64,000 nt of DNA, taken from positions 5,888,001-5,952,000 of the forward strand of contig NZ_CP108454.1 of NCBI RefSeq assembly GCF_036240795.1. The letters are read 5' to 3'. This document shows, in pieces, positions 1-8,735 of this stretch (the first letter of the stretch is position 1; every line of letters starts with the position of its first letter). The stretch is from Streptomyces sp. NBC_01268. Its GTDB lineage: Bacteria > Actinomycetota > Actinomycetes > Streptomycetales > Streptomycetaceae. A program made the position numbers and the translations under genes. The notes beneath the pieces are model-generated. The model had not been told where the DNA came from and ran no database searches. It saw only the letters and a list, made by a program, of their open reading frames with translations.

Positions 1-1914
1 ACCCTGCGCGGTGTCCGCGGATTCGGCGACCGCAATGCCATTGAACTGCCCTCCGGCAAGCCCGTCTTCGAGCAGCCCGCCGCGGCCGGACAGACCGTGC
101 TGCCGTTCCCCGTCCGCGGGGCCGCCGAGACGCAGAAGAAGGACCTCCAGTACATCGGCGACCTCGACCACTCCTGGGGCGGCGGCGGGAAGGCCTGGCG
201 CGGGGGGTGGATGGACGGTTGGGTTTCGGCCAAGACCGCGGCCACCATGGCGTACTACGACCGGCGCGACATCCCGCTGCACTACGAACTCGCCGACACC
301 TTCACCATCTGCGACGCCTACCACTCCTCGATCCACACCTCCACCAGCCCCAACCGCAACCACCTCTGGTCCGGCTGGACCGGCCACGAGGCCGACGGCA
401 GCCGCGCCGTCACCAACGCCGCCTACGCGGAGGGCACCCACCCCGGCTACGGCTGGTCCACCTACGCCGAGCGGCTCGAAGCCGCCGGGCGCAGCTGGAA
501 GACGTACACCGAGTGGGAGAACTTCACCGACAACAACATCGAGTTCTTCACCAGCTTCAAGAAGATCGCCCGCAAGGCGCTCGCCGGCACCGGCGGCCAC
601 ACCTTCATGGAGTCCTTCTACGCCGCCGTCCGCGACACCGACGACCTCGCCGAGCGGACCCGCCTGCTCGGACTCCTGGAGGAGGGCGTCGCGACCCTCA
701 CCGACGCCGAGCGCTCCCTCTTCGAGCGCGGTCTCCGCCGGGTCGAGTCCGGCACCCTCGCCGACGCCTTCCGCGCCGACGTCGCCGCCGGGACGCTCCC
801 CGAGGTCTCCTACCTCGTGCCCTCCGCGGTCGACTCCGAGCACCCCGGCTCCTCCTCGCCGGTGGCCTCGGCCTCCCTCGTCTACAAGGTCCTCGACGCG
901 CTCGGCGCCCACCCCGAGGTCTGGCGCCACACCGTCGTGCTGATCAACTACGACGAGAACGACGGCTTCTTCGACCACGTGCCCCCGCCCGTCCCGGCCG
1001 CCGACGACCCCGCCGGCGACGCCGAGCGATGGAACGGCCAGCCCACCGGCCTCGGCATCCGGGTCCCGCTGCTGGTCGTCTCCCCGTGGTCGGTCGGCGG
1101 CTTCGCCTGCTCCGAGACCTTCGACCACACCTCCGTGATCCGCTTCCTGGAACGGCTGACCGGGGTCCGGGAGCCCAACATCACCCCCTGGCGCCGGAGC
1201 GTCACCGGCGACCTCACCTCCGCCTTCGACTTCCGGCGCACCCGCAGGCAGCCGCCCGTCGAGCAGCCCGGGCCCGTCCCGCCCTTCACCGGCCGCTGGC
1301 GCCCCCAGCCGCCGGCGGTGCAGTCCATGCCCGTCCAGGAGCCCGGCACGCGCCCGGCGCGCCCGCTGCCGTACCAGCCGGACGCCTCGGCCACGGTGGG
1401 CGAGGGCACCGTCACCGTCGCACTGCGGAACACCGGCAGGGCCGGCGCGCACTTCGCGCTCTACCCGTACGCGGGCGAGTTCGCCGTCCCGCAGCACCGG
1501 GACGTCAGGGGCACGGCGCAGTGGGCGGTCCCCCTCGCGGGGGACCGGTACCGCTTCACGATCACCGGCCCCAACGGCTTCCGCCGCGAGTTCGAGGGCC
1601 CCGCCGCCGGGCGCGCCCAGCTCGCCTCCCGCGTCGACCACCACGACCGTGACCTGCACCTCACCGTCCGCAACGACTCCGCGGCCCCGGTCTCCTTCAC
1701 CGTCCGGCCGCTCGGGTACGTGGACCCCGAGGACCTCCGCGGCGGCAGCCGCTGGACCCGCACCGTCACGGTCAAGCCCGGCCGGACCCGTACGGTCGTG
1801 CACTCCGCCGCCGACGCCCAGGGCTGGTACGACGTCGAGGTGACCGGACCCGACGGCTTCCGCCGGCGCCTCATGGGCCACATAGAGAACGGGCGCCCCA
1901 GCGTCTCGGGGTAG
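1..1914 (+). CDS. Phosphocholine-type phospholipase C, 5' end cut off
   Basis: The reading frame is open from the first base, so the start codon and the expected export signal lie outside the window; about 637 codons are visible. The protein resembles the bacterial phosphocholine-specific phospholipase C family (acid-phosphatase-like fold), secreted enzymes that hydrolyse phosphatidylcholine or sphingomyelin to release a phosphorylated head group. Supporting motifs are YDENDGFFDHVPPP (about bases 949-990), a metal or substrate-binding stretch of this family, and DNNIEFF near base 535. Two beta-sandwich repeats of the DUF756 type follow (about 1390-1640 and 1640-1890), each containing a variant of GPNGFRREF or GPDGFRRRL. 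Family members are usually about 680-700 residues, so roughly 50-60 residues are missing. The gene ends in TAG and is followed by a strong hairpin, so it probably ends its transcript. A plain acid phosphatase is less likely given the DUF756 repeats. Confidence 0.88.
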   Translation, partial: TLRGVRGFGDRNAIELPSGKPVFEQPAAAGQTVLPFPVRGAAETQKKDLQYIGDLDHSWGGGGKAWRGGWMDGWVSAKTAATMAYYDRRDIPLHYELADTFTICDAYHSSIHTSTSPNRNHLWSGWTGHEADGSRAVTNAAYAEGTHPGYGWSTYAERLEAAGRSWKTYTEWENFTDNNIEFFTSFKKIARKALAGTGGHTFMESFYAAVRDTDDLAERTRLLGLLEEGVATLTDAERSLFERGLRRVESGTLADAFRADVAAGTLPEVSYLVPSAVDSEHPGSSSPVASASLVYKVLDALGAHPEVWRHTVVLINYDENDGFFDHVPPPVPAADDPAGDAERWNGQPTGLGIRVPLLVVSPWSVGGFACSETFDHTSVIRFLERLTGVREPNITPWRRSVTGDLTSAFDFRRTRRQPPVEQPGPVPPFTGRWRPQPPAVQSMPVQEPGTRPARPLPYQPDASATVGEGTVTVALRNTGRAGAHFALYPYAGEFAVPQHRDVRGTAQWAVPLAGDRYRFTITGPNGFRREFEGPAAGRAQLASRVDHHDRDLHLTVRNDSAAPVSFTVRPLGYVDPEDLRGGSRWTRTVTVKPGRTRTVVHSAADAQGWYDVEVTGPDGFRRRLMGHIENGRPSVSG

Positions 1915-1956
1915 CGGGGGCCGGGAGACCGCCCCGGGCACGGCCGACCGTCCATG

Positions 1957-1984
1957 AGGGGTCGGGACCTCGGTCCCGACCCCT
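1957..1984 (+). terminator. Perfect hairpin after phospholipase C
   Basis: A 12-bp perfect inverted repeat (1957-1968 with 1973-1984) closes on a CTCG tetraloop. It has only two T residues after it, which is normal for Streptomyces terminators. It separates the phospholipase gene from the exporter gene. Confidence 0.7.
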
Positions 1985-2080
1985 TCCGGGCAGGCTGTGA
2001 GGATCGCCACGAAACGGTCAAACGATCACTTTTGGCTGTAACAGTGGGGCCAGTACCGATCCACCCAGGGAGCGCGTCCG

Positions 2081-4345
2081 TTGGCAGCCATCGCACGGTG
2101 GTGCATCAAGCACCGCCTCGTCGCCGTTCTCCTCTGGCTCCTCGCCCTCGGCGGGACCGTGACCGGAGCGGCGATCGCCGGCAGCGCGTACTCCAACGAC
2201 TACGAGGTCCCCGGCACCGAGTCCGGCCGGGCCACCGCCCTGCTCGAACAGGGCTTCCACGGCGCCGGCGGGGACAGCGACACCATCGTCTGGCACACCG
2301 ACCGCGGCAGCGTCCGCGCCGCCGGCGTCGAGCAGCGGATGACCGCCATGCTCGACAAGGTCGCCGAGCTCCCCGGCATCGCCTCCGTCGCCTCCCCGTA
2401 CGGCCCCGCCCAGGGCCAGATCAGCGAGGACGGGCGCACCGCCTACGCCACCGTCACCTTCGACGCGCAGGCCGACGACATCCCCGAGAGCGAGGCCAAG
2501 GCCCTCGTCGACACCGCCAGGGCCGCCGCCACCGACGACGTCCAGGTCGCGCTCGGCGGCAGTGCCGTCGCCCTCACCGAGGCCCCCGGCGGACACGTCG
2601 CCGAGGCCGTCGGCGTGATCGTCGCCGCCGTCGTCCTCTTCGTCGCCTTCGGCTCGCTCGCCGCCTCCGTCCTGCCCATCGCGACCGCCCTGGTCAGCGT
2701 GGGCACCGCCTACTCCGGCATCGTGCTCCTCGGGCACCTCATGACGGTCGCCGACTTCGCCCCGATGCTCGGCATGCTCATCGGCCTCGGCGTGGGCATC
2801 GACTACGCGCTGTTCATCGTCACCCGGCACCGCAAGGGCCTCAAACGCGGCCTGCCCGTGCCCGAGGCCGCACGGATCGCCGTCGCCACCACCGGCCGCG
2901 CCGTGGTCTTCGCGGGCGCCACCGTCTGCATCGCCCTGCTCGGCATGCTCATCCTGCGGCTCAGCTTCCTCAACGGCGTCGCCATCGCCGCCTCCCTGAC
3001 CGTGGTGCTCACGGTCGCCGCCTCCGTCACCCTGCTGCCCGCGCTGCTCTCCCTCATCGGGATGCGCGCCCTCAGCCGCAGGGAACGCCGCCACCTCGCC
3101 GAACACGGCCCCCAGCCCGAGCTGCCCACCGGCTTCGCCGCCCGCTGGTCCGCCTTCGTCGAGCGCCACCCCAAGCTGCTCGGCGCGGTCGCCGCCGTCG
3201 TCATGCTGGTGCTCGCGCTGCCGACCTTCTCCCTCCACCTCGGCACCTCCGACCAGGGCAACAACCCCGCCACCGCCACCACCCGGCAGGCCTACGACCT
3301 GCTCGCCGACGGCTTCGGGCCCGGCGTCAACGGGCCGCTGACCCTCGTCGCCTCGCTCGACGGCGCCGACGCCAAGGTGGCCATGAACGAGCTGCCCGCC
3401 ACCCTCGCGCACACCAAGGGCGTCGCCTCGGTCTCCCCGGTCACGTACAACAGCAGCGGCGACACGGCCGTCGTCACGGTCGTGCCCGAGTCCTCGCCCC
3501 AGTCGAAGGCCACCAGCGAGCTCGTCGACCGCCTCCGCGACGACGTCCTGCCGACCACCGCCGACGGCACCTCGCTCCAGGTCCACGTCGGCGGCGTCAC
3601 CGCCTCGTACGACGACTTCGCCGAGATCATCGTCGGCAAGCTGCCGCTCTTCGTCGGCGTCGTCATCGCCCTCGGCTGCGTCCTGCTGCTGCTCGCCTTC
3701 CGGTCGATCGGCATCCCGCTCAAGGCCGCCGCGATGAACGTCGCCGCCGTCGCCTCCGCCTTCGGCATCGTCGTCGCCGTCTTCCAGTGGGGCTGGGGCA
3801 CCGAACTCCTGGGCCTCGGCAGCGCCGGCCCGATCGAGCCCTTCCTGCCCGTGATCATGGTCTCGGTGCTCTTCGGGCTCTCCATGGACTACCAGGTCTT
3901 CCTGGTCAGCCGGATGTACGAGGAGTGGCTGGAGACCGGCGACAACCGCCGGGCGGTCCGGGTCGGCCTCGCCGAGACCAGCCGCGTGATCAACTCCGCG
4001 GCGGTCATCATGATCTCCGTCTTCCTCGCCTTCGTGCTCTCCGGCGACCGCGTGATCGCCATGTTCGGCATCGCACTCGCCGCCGCCGTCGCACTCGACG
4101 CCTTCGTCCTGCGCACCCTCCTCGTACCCGCGCTCATGCACATGCTCGGCGGCGCGAACTGGTGGCTGCCCCGCTGGCTCGACCGCCGGCTGCCCCGGAT
4201 CAGCATCGAGCCCCCGGAGTCCCGGGCCGCCGCCGACGCCCGCGACGCCGATGTCCGCGACGCCGGGCGTGCGAAGATCCCTGCGCAACGAGTGACCGTC
4301 CCGCTGACCGAGGAGCAAGACGATGTTCGCGATATCGCTGGGTGA
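2081..4345 (+). CDS. MMPL/RND-type membrane transporter
   Basis: This 754-residue integral membrane protein belongs to the MMPL branch of the RND superfamily, proton-driven exporters of lipids or hydrophobic compounds in actinobacteria. It has the internal duplication of the family: an N-terminal helix (VAVLLWLLALGG), a large extracytoplasmic loop, helices 2-6, a second loop, and helices 8-12. The paired charged-helix motifs GIDYALFIVTRHR (about residue 239) and MDYQVFLVSRMYEEW (about residue 605) supply the intramembrane Asp-Tyr pairs of the proton relay. The TTG start at 2081 is chosen because AGGGAGC lies 7-13 bases upstream and translation then begins directly with the first membrane helix. 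The 3' end overlaps the following acetyltransferase by 23 bases, so the two are probably co-translated. Substrate is unknown. Confidence 0.9.
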   Translation: MAAIARWCIKHRLVAVLLWLLALGGTVTGAAIAGSAYSNDYEVPGTESGRATALLEQGFHGAGGDSDTIVWHTDRGSVRAAGVEQRMTAMLDKVAELPGIASVASPYGPAQGQISEDGRTAYATVTFDAQADDIPESEAKALVDTARAAATDDVQVALGGSAVALTEAPGGHVAEAVGVIVAAVVLFVAFGSLAASVLPIATALVSVGTAYSGIVLLGHLMTVADFAPMLGMLIGLGVGIDYALFIVTRHRKGLKRGLPVPEAARIAVATTGRAVVFAGATVCIALLGMLILRLSFLNGVAIAASLTVVLTVAASVTLLPALLSLIGMRALSRRERRHLAEHGPQPELPTGFAARWSAFVERHPKLLGAVAAVVMLVLALPTFSLHLGTSDQGNNPATATTRQAYDLLADGFGPGVNGPLTLVASLDGADAKVAMNELPATLAHTKGVASVSPVTYNSSGDTAVVTVVPESSPQSKATSELVDRLRDDVLPTTADGTSLQVHVGGVTASYDDFAEIIVGKLPLFVGVVIALGCVLLLLAFRSIGIPLKAAAMNVAAVASAFGIVVAVFQWGWGTELLGLGSAGPIEPFLPVIMVSVLFGLSMDYQVFLVSRMYEEWLETGDNRRAVRVGLAETSRVINSAAVIMISVFLAFVLSGDRVIAMFGIALAAAVALDAFVLRTLLVPALMHMLGGANWWLPRWLDRRLPRISIEPPESRAAADARDADVRDAGRAKIPAQRVTVPLTEEQDDVRDIAG

Positions 4346-4880
4346 CGACGGTGCGGAACTGACCCCGCTGGAGCCCTGGCAGGCCGAAGAACTCCTCGCC
4401 CACATGGACCGCGGCCGGGAGTTCATCGGCGCTCACGTCGGCCTGACCGACGTGGTCACCGACCTCGACTCGGCCCGCAGCTACCTCCAGGGGTACGCCG
4501 ACAAGGCCGCCCGCGACGCCGGCCGGCTCTACGCCATCCGCGTCGACGGCGCGCTGGTCGGAGGCGTCATGTTCCGGATCTTCGACACCCAGAGCGAGAT
4601 GGCCGAGGCCGGCTGCTGGGTCGAGCCCGGGTACGCGGGCCGGGGCCTGGTCACCCGCGCCTGCCGGGTCATCCTCGACTGGGCGATCGAACAGCGCGGC
4701 ATCCACCGCGTCGAGTGGCACGTCTCCTCGGAGAACGCCCCCAGCATCGCCGTCGCCCGCCGCCTCGGCATGAGCCGCGACGGCGTCATGCGGGAGAGCT
4801 ACCCCTACCGCGGCAAGCGCGCGGACATGGAGGTGTGGTCGGTCCTGGCCCACGAATGGCGGGCGGCCAAGGCCTCCTAG
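4323..4880 (+). CDS. GNAT N-acetyltransferase, RimJ/RimL-like
   Basis: The 185-residue product is a single-domain GCN5-related acetyltransferase of the ribosomal-protein (RimJ/RimL) type. These transfer acetyl from acetyl-CoA to an alpha-amino group or small amine. The acetyl-CoA-binding loop is seen as EPGYAGRGLVTRACR (about residues 101-115), and the late segment SENAPSIAVARRLGMSRDG is the usual N-x-x-S-x-x-V-x-x-x-L-G motif. A good ribosome site (GAGGAG) sits 8 bases before ATG 4323, inside the 3' end of the exporter gene. The overlap suggests a two-gene operon. Whether it modifies a protein or inactivates a small molecule exported by the neighbour cannot be told from sequence. Confidence 0.88.
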   Translation: MFAISLGDDGAELTPLEPWQAEELLAHMDRGREFIGAHVGLTDVVTDLDSARSYLQGYADKAARDAGRLYAIRVDGALVGGVMFRIFDTQSEMAEAGCWVEPGYAGRGLVTRACRVILDWAIEQRGIHRVEWHVSSENAPSIAVARRLGMSRDGVMRESYPYRGKRADMEVWSVLAHEWRAAKAS

Positions 4881-4909
4881 GGACGCATCGGGACCTGCCG
4901 GGGGGTGCC

Positions 4910-5088
4910 CTAGGGCCTGTCGTCACACTCCCGTCGTCGCCCGAAGGGCGGCCCCGCGGCGTCTGGTGCGTGCTCTCGGCGTGCCGGGTGGAAGCCCTCG
5001 TACTGGACGTACTCGGACTTTCACCCGGTGCGGCGAGAGCGCGTGCCAGGCGTCGCGGGGCAGGCGGGAGTTTGACGACAGGCCCTAG
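4910..5088 (+). repeat. 179-bp palindromic MITE-like intergenic element
   Basis: The 344-base gap before the next gene is largely one long imperfect palindrome. Terminal arms of 24 bases (4910-4933 and 5065-5088, beginning CTAGGGCCTGTCGTCA) match at 23 positions. Inner arms of 40 bases (4955-4994 and 5018-5057) match at 31. Eight of the nine inner mismatches are positions where an RNA copy of the + strand would pair G with U. Bases 4940-4952 form a side hairpin (CGCCC-GAA-GGGCG). It encodes nothing. I recall similar GACGACAGGCCCTAG ends in other Streptomyces intergenic regions, so it is probably a dispersed element. The remaining bases up to 5200 hold only short AGGCCCCC and AAGGCACC repetitions. 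Confidence 0.75.
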
Positions 5089-5207
5089 GCCCCCCAAGGC
5101 ACCCTGGGCGTGCGCCCTAAGGCACCTCAGGCACCGCCTAAGGCCCCCCGTACGCCGAACATGCGGCACTCTCCCCATGTGGCCGCACCCCCTGGGCGAG
5201 GAAAGTA

Positions 5208-5234
5208 GGGGTCATCGCAAGGAGCGATGACCCC
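5208..5234 (+). promoter_or_regulatory. 11-bp inverted repeat upstream of small gene
   Basis: GGGGTCATCGC (5208-5218) is followed by loop AAGGA and its exact complement (5224-5234). It ends 20 bases before ATG 5255. The loop contains an AAGGA ribosome-site-like sequence, so it could be an operator or a 5'-UTR hairpin. Confidence 0.5.
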
Positions 5235-5254
5235 ACATCCTCAGGGAGCACGAC

Positions 5255-5428
5255 ATGTTCGAGTACGAACTCCACCGCATCCACCACGCCGAGCTCGTCC
5301 GCGAGGCCGCCGCCGAGCGCCTCGCCCACGAGGCCGCCCGCACCGGCAAGGGCCGACGCTGGGCCCGGAAGCAGGACCCCGAGGGGCGGGTGAACACCGG
5401 CCAGGACCGCTTCGCCCGGGCCGCGTGA
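5255..5428 (+). CDS. Small charged protein of unknown function, 57 aa
   Basis: This 57-codon gene starts at ATG 5255 behind AGGGAGC (seven bases upstream) and encodes MFEYELHRIHHAELVREAAA followed by a basic stretch (GKGRRWARKQ). It has no signal peptide or membrane segment, and the first 30 residues should form an amphipathic helix rich in Glu, His and Arg. Codon use is that of a real Streptomyces gene. Small proteins beginning MFEYEL are, as I recall, common in Streptomyces, but I know no function. Its stop lies 7 bases before the LuxR-type regulator, so the two are probably co-transcribed. Confidence 0.75.
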   Translation: MFEYELHRIHHAELVREAAAERLAHEAARTGKGRRWARKQDPEGRVNTGQDRFARAA

Positions 5429-5435
5429 CCCCCTT

Positions 5436-8400
5436 ATGGGTGCGATCACGGACGTCTGTGCGATGCTCGGCGCCGTGGAGACCAAGTCAGTGAGCCCCGT
5501 GTTCGTCGGCCGGGCCGGCGAACTCACCGCCCTCACCGAGGCGCTCTCCCGCGCGACCGCGGGAGAGCCCCAGGCCCTGCTCGTCGGGGGCGAGGCCGGG
5601 GTCGGGAAGACCCGCCTCATCGAGGAGTTCACCGCACTCGCCCGCACCCAGGGCGCGGTCGTCGCCGTCGGCGGCTGCGTCGAGATCGGCGCCGACGGGC
5701 TGCCCTTCGCACCCTTCTCCACCGCCCTGCGCGCGCTGCACCGCCGCCTCCCCGAGGAGCTGGCCGCCGCCGCCGACGGGCACGAGGGCGAACTCGCCCG
5801 CCTCCTCCCGGAGTTCGGCGACGTCACCCACCACGAGCCGGCCGCCGAGGACTCCACCGCCCGCCTCTTCGAGCTGACCGTACGGCTCCTGGAGCGCATC
5901 GCGGCCGACCGCACCGTCGTCCTCGTCCTGGAGGACCTGCACTGGGCCGACGCCTCCACCCGGCACCTCCTCGCCTACCTCTTCCGCACCCTGCACCGCG
6001 GCCGCATCGTGGTCGTCGCCACCTACCGCGCCGACGACATCCACCGCCGCCACCCGCTGCGCCCGCTCCTCGCCGAACTGGACCGGCTGCGCTCCGTCCG
6101 GCGCATCGAGCTCGCCCGCTTCACCCGCACCGAGGTGCACCGCCAGCTCACCGGCATCCTCGCCGCCGAACCCAGCCCCGTCGTCCTCGACGAGGTCTTC
6201 GAACGCTCCGACGGCAACGCCTTCTTCGTCGAGGAGCTCATCGCCTCCCACGAGTGCGGCACCGCCCTCGGCTCCCTCAGCGAATCCCTCCGCGACCTCC
6301 TCCTGGTCCGCGTCGAGGCCCTGCCCGACGACGCCCAGCGCGTCGTCCGCGTCGTCGCCGAGGGCGGCTCCACCGTCGAGTTCGACCTGCTCGCCGCCGT
6401 CGCCCGGCTCGCCGAGGACGAGCTCATCGAGGCCCTGCGCGCCGCCGTCGGCGCCAACATCCTGCACGCCGCGCCCGACGGCGACGGCTACCGCTTCCGG
6501 CACTCCCTCGTCCGCGAGGCCGTCAGCGACGACCTGCTGCCCGGCGAGCGCTCCCGGCTCAACCGCCGCTACGCCGAAGCCCTGGAAGAGGACCCCGGCC
6601 TCGTCCGCGCCGACGCCCGGGCCAACCGGCTCGCCACGTACTGGTACCACGCCCACGACGCAGCCCGTGCCCTGCCGGCCGTCCTGCGCGCCTCCGTCGA
6701 GACCCGCAAGCGCTACGCCTACGCCGAGCAACTGCGGCTGCTCGAACGGGCCATGGAACTCTGGGACGACGCCCCCGCCGACATCCGCCGCGACCTGCGC
6801 CCCATGGACTACGCCGAGGCCTACCCTTCCTGCGGCTGCGACCCCGACACCCCGCTGAGCTACCTCGACCTGCTCGCCGAGGCCGCCGTCGCCGCCCGCC
6901 TCTGCGGCGAACGCGAACGCGCCCTGAAGATCGGCAAGATGGCCCACCGGCTGCTCGACGGCGCCGAGGACGACGACCCGCTGCGCTCCGCCTGGTTCTG
7001 GGTCGAGCGCGCCCGGCTCCAGTCCAACCTCGCCCGCGGCGACGGCTGGGACGAGATCGCCCGCGCCCAGGACCTCGTCCGCGGCCTGCCGCCGTCCGCC
7101 GTCCACGCCGTGGTGCTCGCCTTCGCCGCCGGCTGGGGCATGCTCCGCAACCCGGGCGCCGACGCGCTCGCCGCCGCCGAACGGGCCGTCGAGTACGCCC
7201 GCCTGGTCAAGGCCGAGGGCACCGAGCTCGCCGCCCGGCTCACCCTCGGCACCATCATGGTCTCCGCCGGAGACATCGAGGACGGGCTCGCCGAGATGCG
7301 CGAGGTGGGCGAACGGACCCTGGCGCTCGGCCAGTTCCACGAGGCCTCCCGCGCCGCCGTGAACATCTCCTCCGCCCTGGAGGGACTCGGCCGCTCCCGC
7401 GAGGCCGTCGAGGTCGCCACCGCCGGGATCGCCATGGCCCGCTCCCACGGCCTGGTCGACAGCGCCGGCTGGGTCCGCGCCAACCTCGCCGAGTCGCTCC
7501 TCTCGCTCGGCGAGTGGGACCGCGTCCAGGAGGAGTGCGAACTGCTGCTGCGCACCGGGGCCGCCGGCTCCAAGCCGGGCGGCACCGCCCTGCTCCAGCT
7601 CGCCCACCTCGCCGTCGGGCGCGGTGAGCCGGCCGCGGCCGCCGCCCGCCTCGCCGAGGCCGCCGCCCGCTACGGCACCCGCGACCCGATCCCGCAGTAC
7701 ACGCTGCCCATGACGCACCTGACGACCGCCGTCGCCGCCGCCGAGGGCCGGCTCGCCGACGTCCGCGCCGAGCTCGCCGCGGTGGCCGCGGCCGGCTTCC
7801 CGGCCGGCACCCACCGCTACGGCTGGCCGTTGGTCCTCGTCGCCGTCACGGCCGAGGCGGACGCCCGCGGCCTGCCGGCCGCCGCCGAGGGCCGCGCCGC
7901 CGCCCTGGACGCGGTACGCCGCTGCGTCCGGTCGCTGGCCGCCCAGGCGCCCGTGTGGCAGGCCTACGGCCTCCAGGTCTCCGCCGAGCTGGCCCGCGCC
8001 GAGGGCCGGGACACCGCCGAGCGCTGGGCCGAGGTCGTCGCCGCCTTCGCGGAGCTGGACCGGCCCCACGAGCTGGCCCGGGCCCGGCACCGGCTCGCCG
8101 ACGCGCTGCTCGCCGAGGGCGGCCGGCGCGAGGAGGCCGCCGCCCCGATGCGCGAGGCCCACGCCACCGCCGTACGCCTCGGGGCGCATCCGCTGCGCGA
8201 GGACGTCGAGCTGCTCGCCGCCCGCGCCCGCCTCCCGCTGCGGGCTCCCGAGGGGGCCGACGGCCCTGCGGAGCCGGAGGACGAGGCCGCGGACGCCTTC
8301 GGGCTCACCCCGCGCGAGCAGGACGTGCTGCGGCTGGTCGCCGAGGGGCGGACCAACCGCCGGATCGCCGAGGAGCTGTTCATCTCACCGAAGACGGCGA

Positions 8401-8501
8401 GCGTCCACGTCTCCAACATCCTCGCCAAGCTGGGCGTCGCCGGACGGGGCGAGGCGGCCGCCCTGGCGCACCGCCTGCGCCTCCTGGAGCCGACCGGCTA
8501 G
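5436..8501 (+). CDS. Large ATP-binding LuxR-family (LAL) transcription regulator
   Basis: The 1021-residue protein has the layout of LAL regulators: an N-terminal AAA-type ATPase, a long helical repeat region, and a C-terminal LuxR helix-turn-helix. The ATPase has Walker A GGEAGVGKTRLI (about residues 51-62) and Walker B VVLVLEDLHWAD. The middle third is TPR-like. The DNA-binding domain near residues 955-1015 contains LTPREQDVLRLVAEG and TNRRIAEELFISPKTASVHV. These proteins are thought to switch pathways on ATP and ligand binding. ATG 5436 gives the longest frame; ATG 5464 is out of frame and GTG 5476 is a possible later start. It follows the 57-aa gene by 7 bases. Its target is unknown; the neighbouring exporter/acetyltransferase pair and the sugar dehydrogenase are candidates only by position. 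Confidence 0.92.
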   Translation: MGAITDVCAMLGAVETKSVSPVFVGRAGELTALTEALSRATAGEPQALLVGGEAGVGKTRLIEEFTALARTQGAVVAVGGCVEIGADGLPFAPFSTALRALHRRLPEELAAAADGHEGELARLLPEFGDVTHHEPAAEDSTARLFELTVRLLERIAADRTVVLVLEDLHWADASTRHLLAYLFRTLHRGRIVVVATYRADDIHRRHPLRPLLAELDRLRSVRRIELARFTRTEVHRQLTGILAAEPSPVVLDEVFERSDGNAFFVEELIASHECGTALGSLSESLRDLLLVRVEALPDDAQRVVRVVAEGGSTVEFDLLAAVARLAEDELIEALRAAVGANILHAAPDGDGYRFRHSLVREAVSDDLLPGERSRLNRRYAEALEEDPGLVRADARANRLATYWYHAHDAARALPAVLRASVETRKRYAYAEQLRLLERAMELWDDAPADIRRDLRPMDYAEAYPSCGCDPDTPLSYLDLLAEAAVAARLCGERERALKIGKMAHRLLDGAEDDDPLRSAWFWVERARLQSNLARGDGWDEIARAQDLVRGLPPSAVHAVVLAFAAGWGMLRNPGADALAAAERAVEYARLVKAEGTELAARLTLGTIMVSAGDIEDGLAEMREVGERTLALGQFHEASRAAVNISSALEGLGRSREAVEVATAGIAMARSHGLVDSAGWVRANLAESLLSLGEWDRVQEECELLLRTGAAGSKPGGTALLQLAHLAVGRGEPAAAAARLAEAAARYGTRDPIPQYTLPMTHLTTAVAAAEGRLADVRAELAAVAAAGFPAGTHRYGWPLVLVAVTAEADARGLPAAAEGRAAALDAVRRCVRSLAAQAPVWQAYGLQVSAELARAEGRDTAERWAEVVAAFAELDRPHELARARHRLADALLAEGGRREEAAAPMREAHATAVRLGAHPLREDVELLAARARLPLRAPEGADGPAEPEDEAADAFGLTPREQDVLRLVAEGRTNRRIAEELFISPKTASVHVSNILAKLGVAGRGEAAALAHRLRLLEPTG

Positions 8502-8722
8502 GAGGCCGTGTCCCGGTCGCCGGCCTCCCGGTCGTCCGCCGAGGGGGAGGGCTCCCCGGCGGCGCCGGGCAGGCGCATCACGACCTTGCCGGAGGTGAGG
8601 TCTATCGGGCCCTTGTGGGGGTCCGCGTCGCCCATGTCCTCCCTGGTCAGGGCGAGCCGCTGCCGCTCGTCGTCGGTGTGCTTGCGGCCCGGCGCGAACA
8701 GCTCTTCCATCAGGTTGAACAT
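8498..8722 (-). CDS. DUF6191-type small protein
   Basis: A 74-residue cytoplasmic protein starts at the ATG whose complement is at 8720-8722 and begins MFNLMEELFAPGRKHTDDER. It continues with a core around GPIDLTSGKVVMRLPG. I recognise this pattern as the actinobacterial DUF6191 family, of unknown function. An upstream in-frame extension to 8803 lacks family similarity and overlaps the next gene's 3' end, so the shorter start is preferred; AAGGCGAGG lies just upstream. Its stop codon and that of the converging LuxR gene overlap in the tetranucleotide CTAG. It lies 13 bases after the sugar dehydrogenase stop and may share its transcript. Confidence 0.75.
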   Translation of the reverse strand: MFNLMEELFAPGRKHTDDERQRLALTREDMGDADPHKGPIDLTSGKVVMRLPGAAGEPSPSADDREAGDRDTAS

Positions 8723-8735
8723 CCGCCTCGCCTTC

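Noticed and set aside
2018..4426. 802-codon minus-strand frame opposite the MMPL gene
   Set aside because: Composition is Gly/Asp/Glu/Val-rich antisense shadow with no domain, and the + strand gene has clear membrane helices and motifs.
5487..8189. 900-codon minus-strand frame opposite the LuxR regulator
   Set aside because: Shadow frame without motifs; the + strand has Walker motifs and a C-terminal helix-turn-helix.
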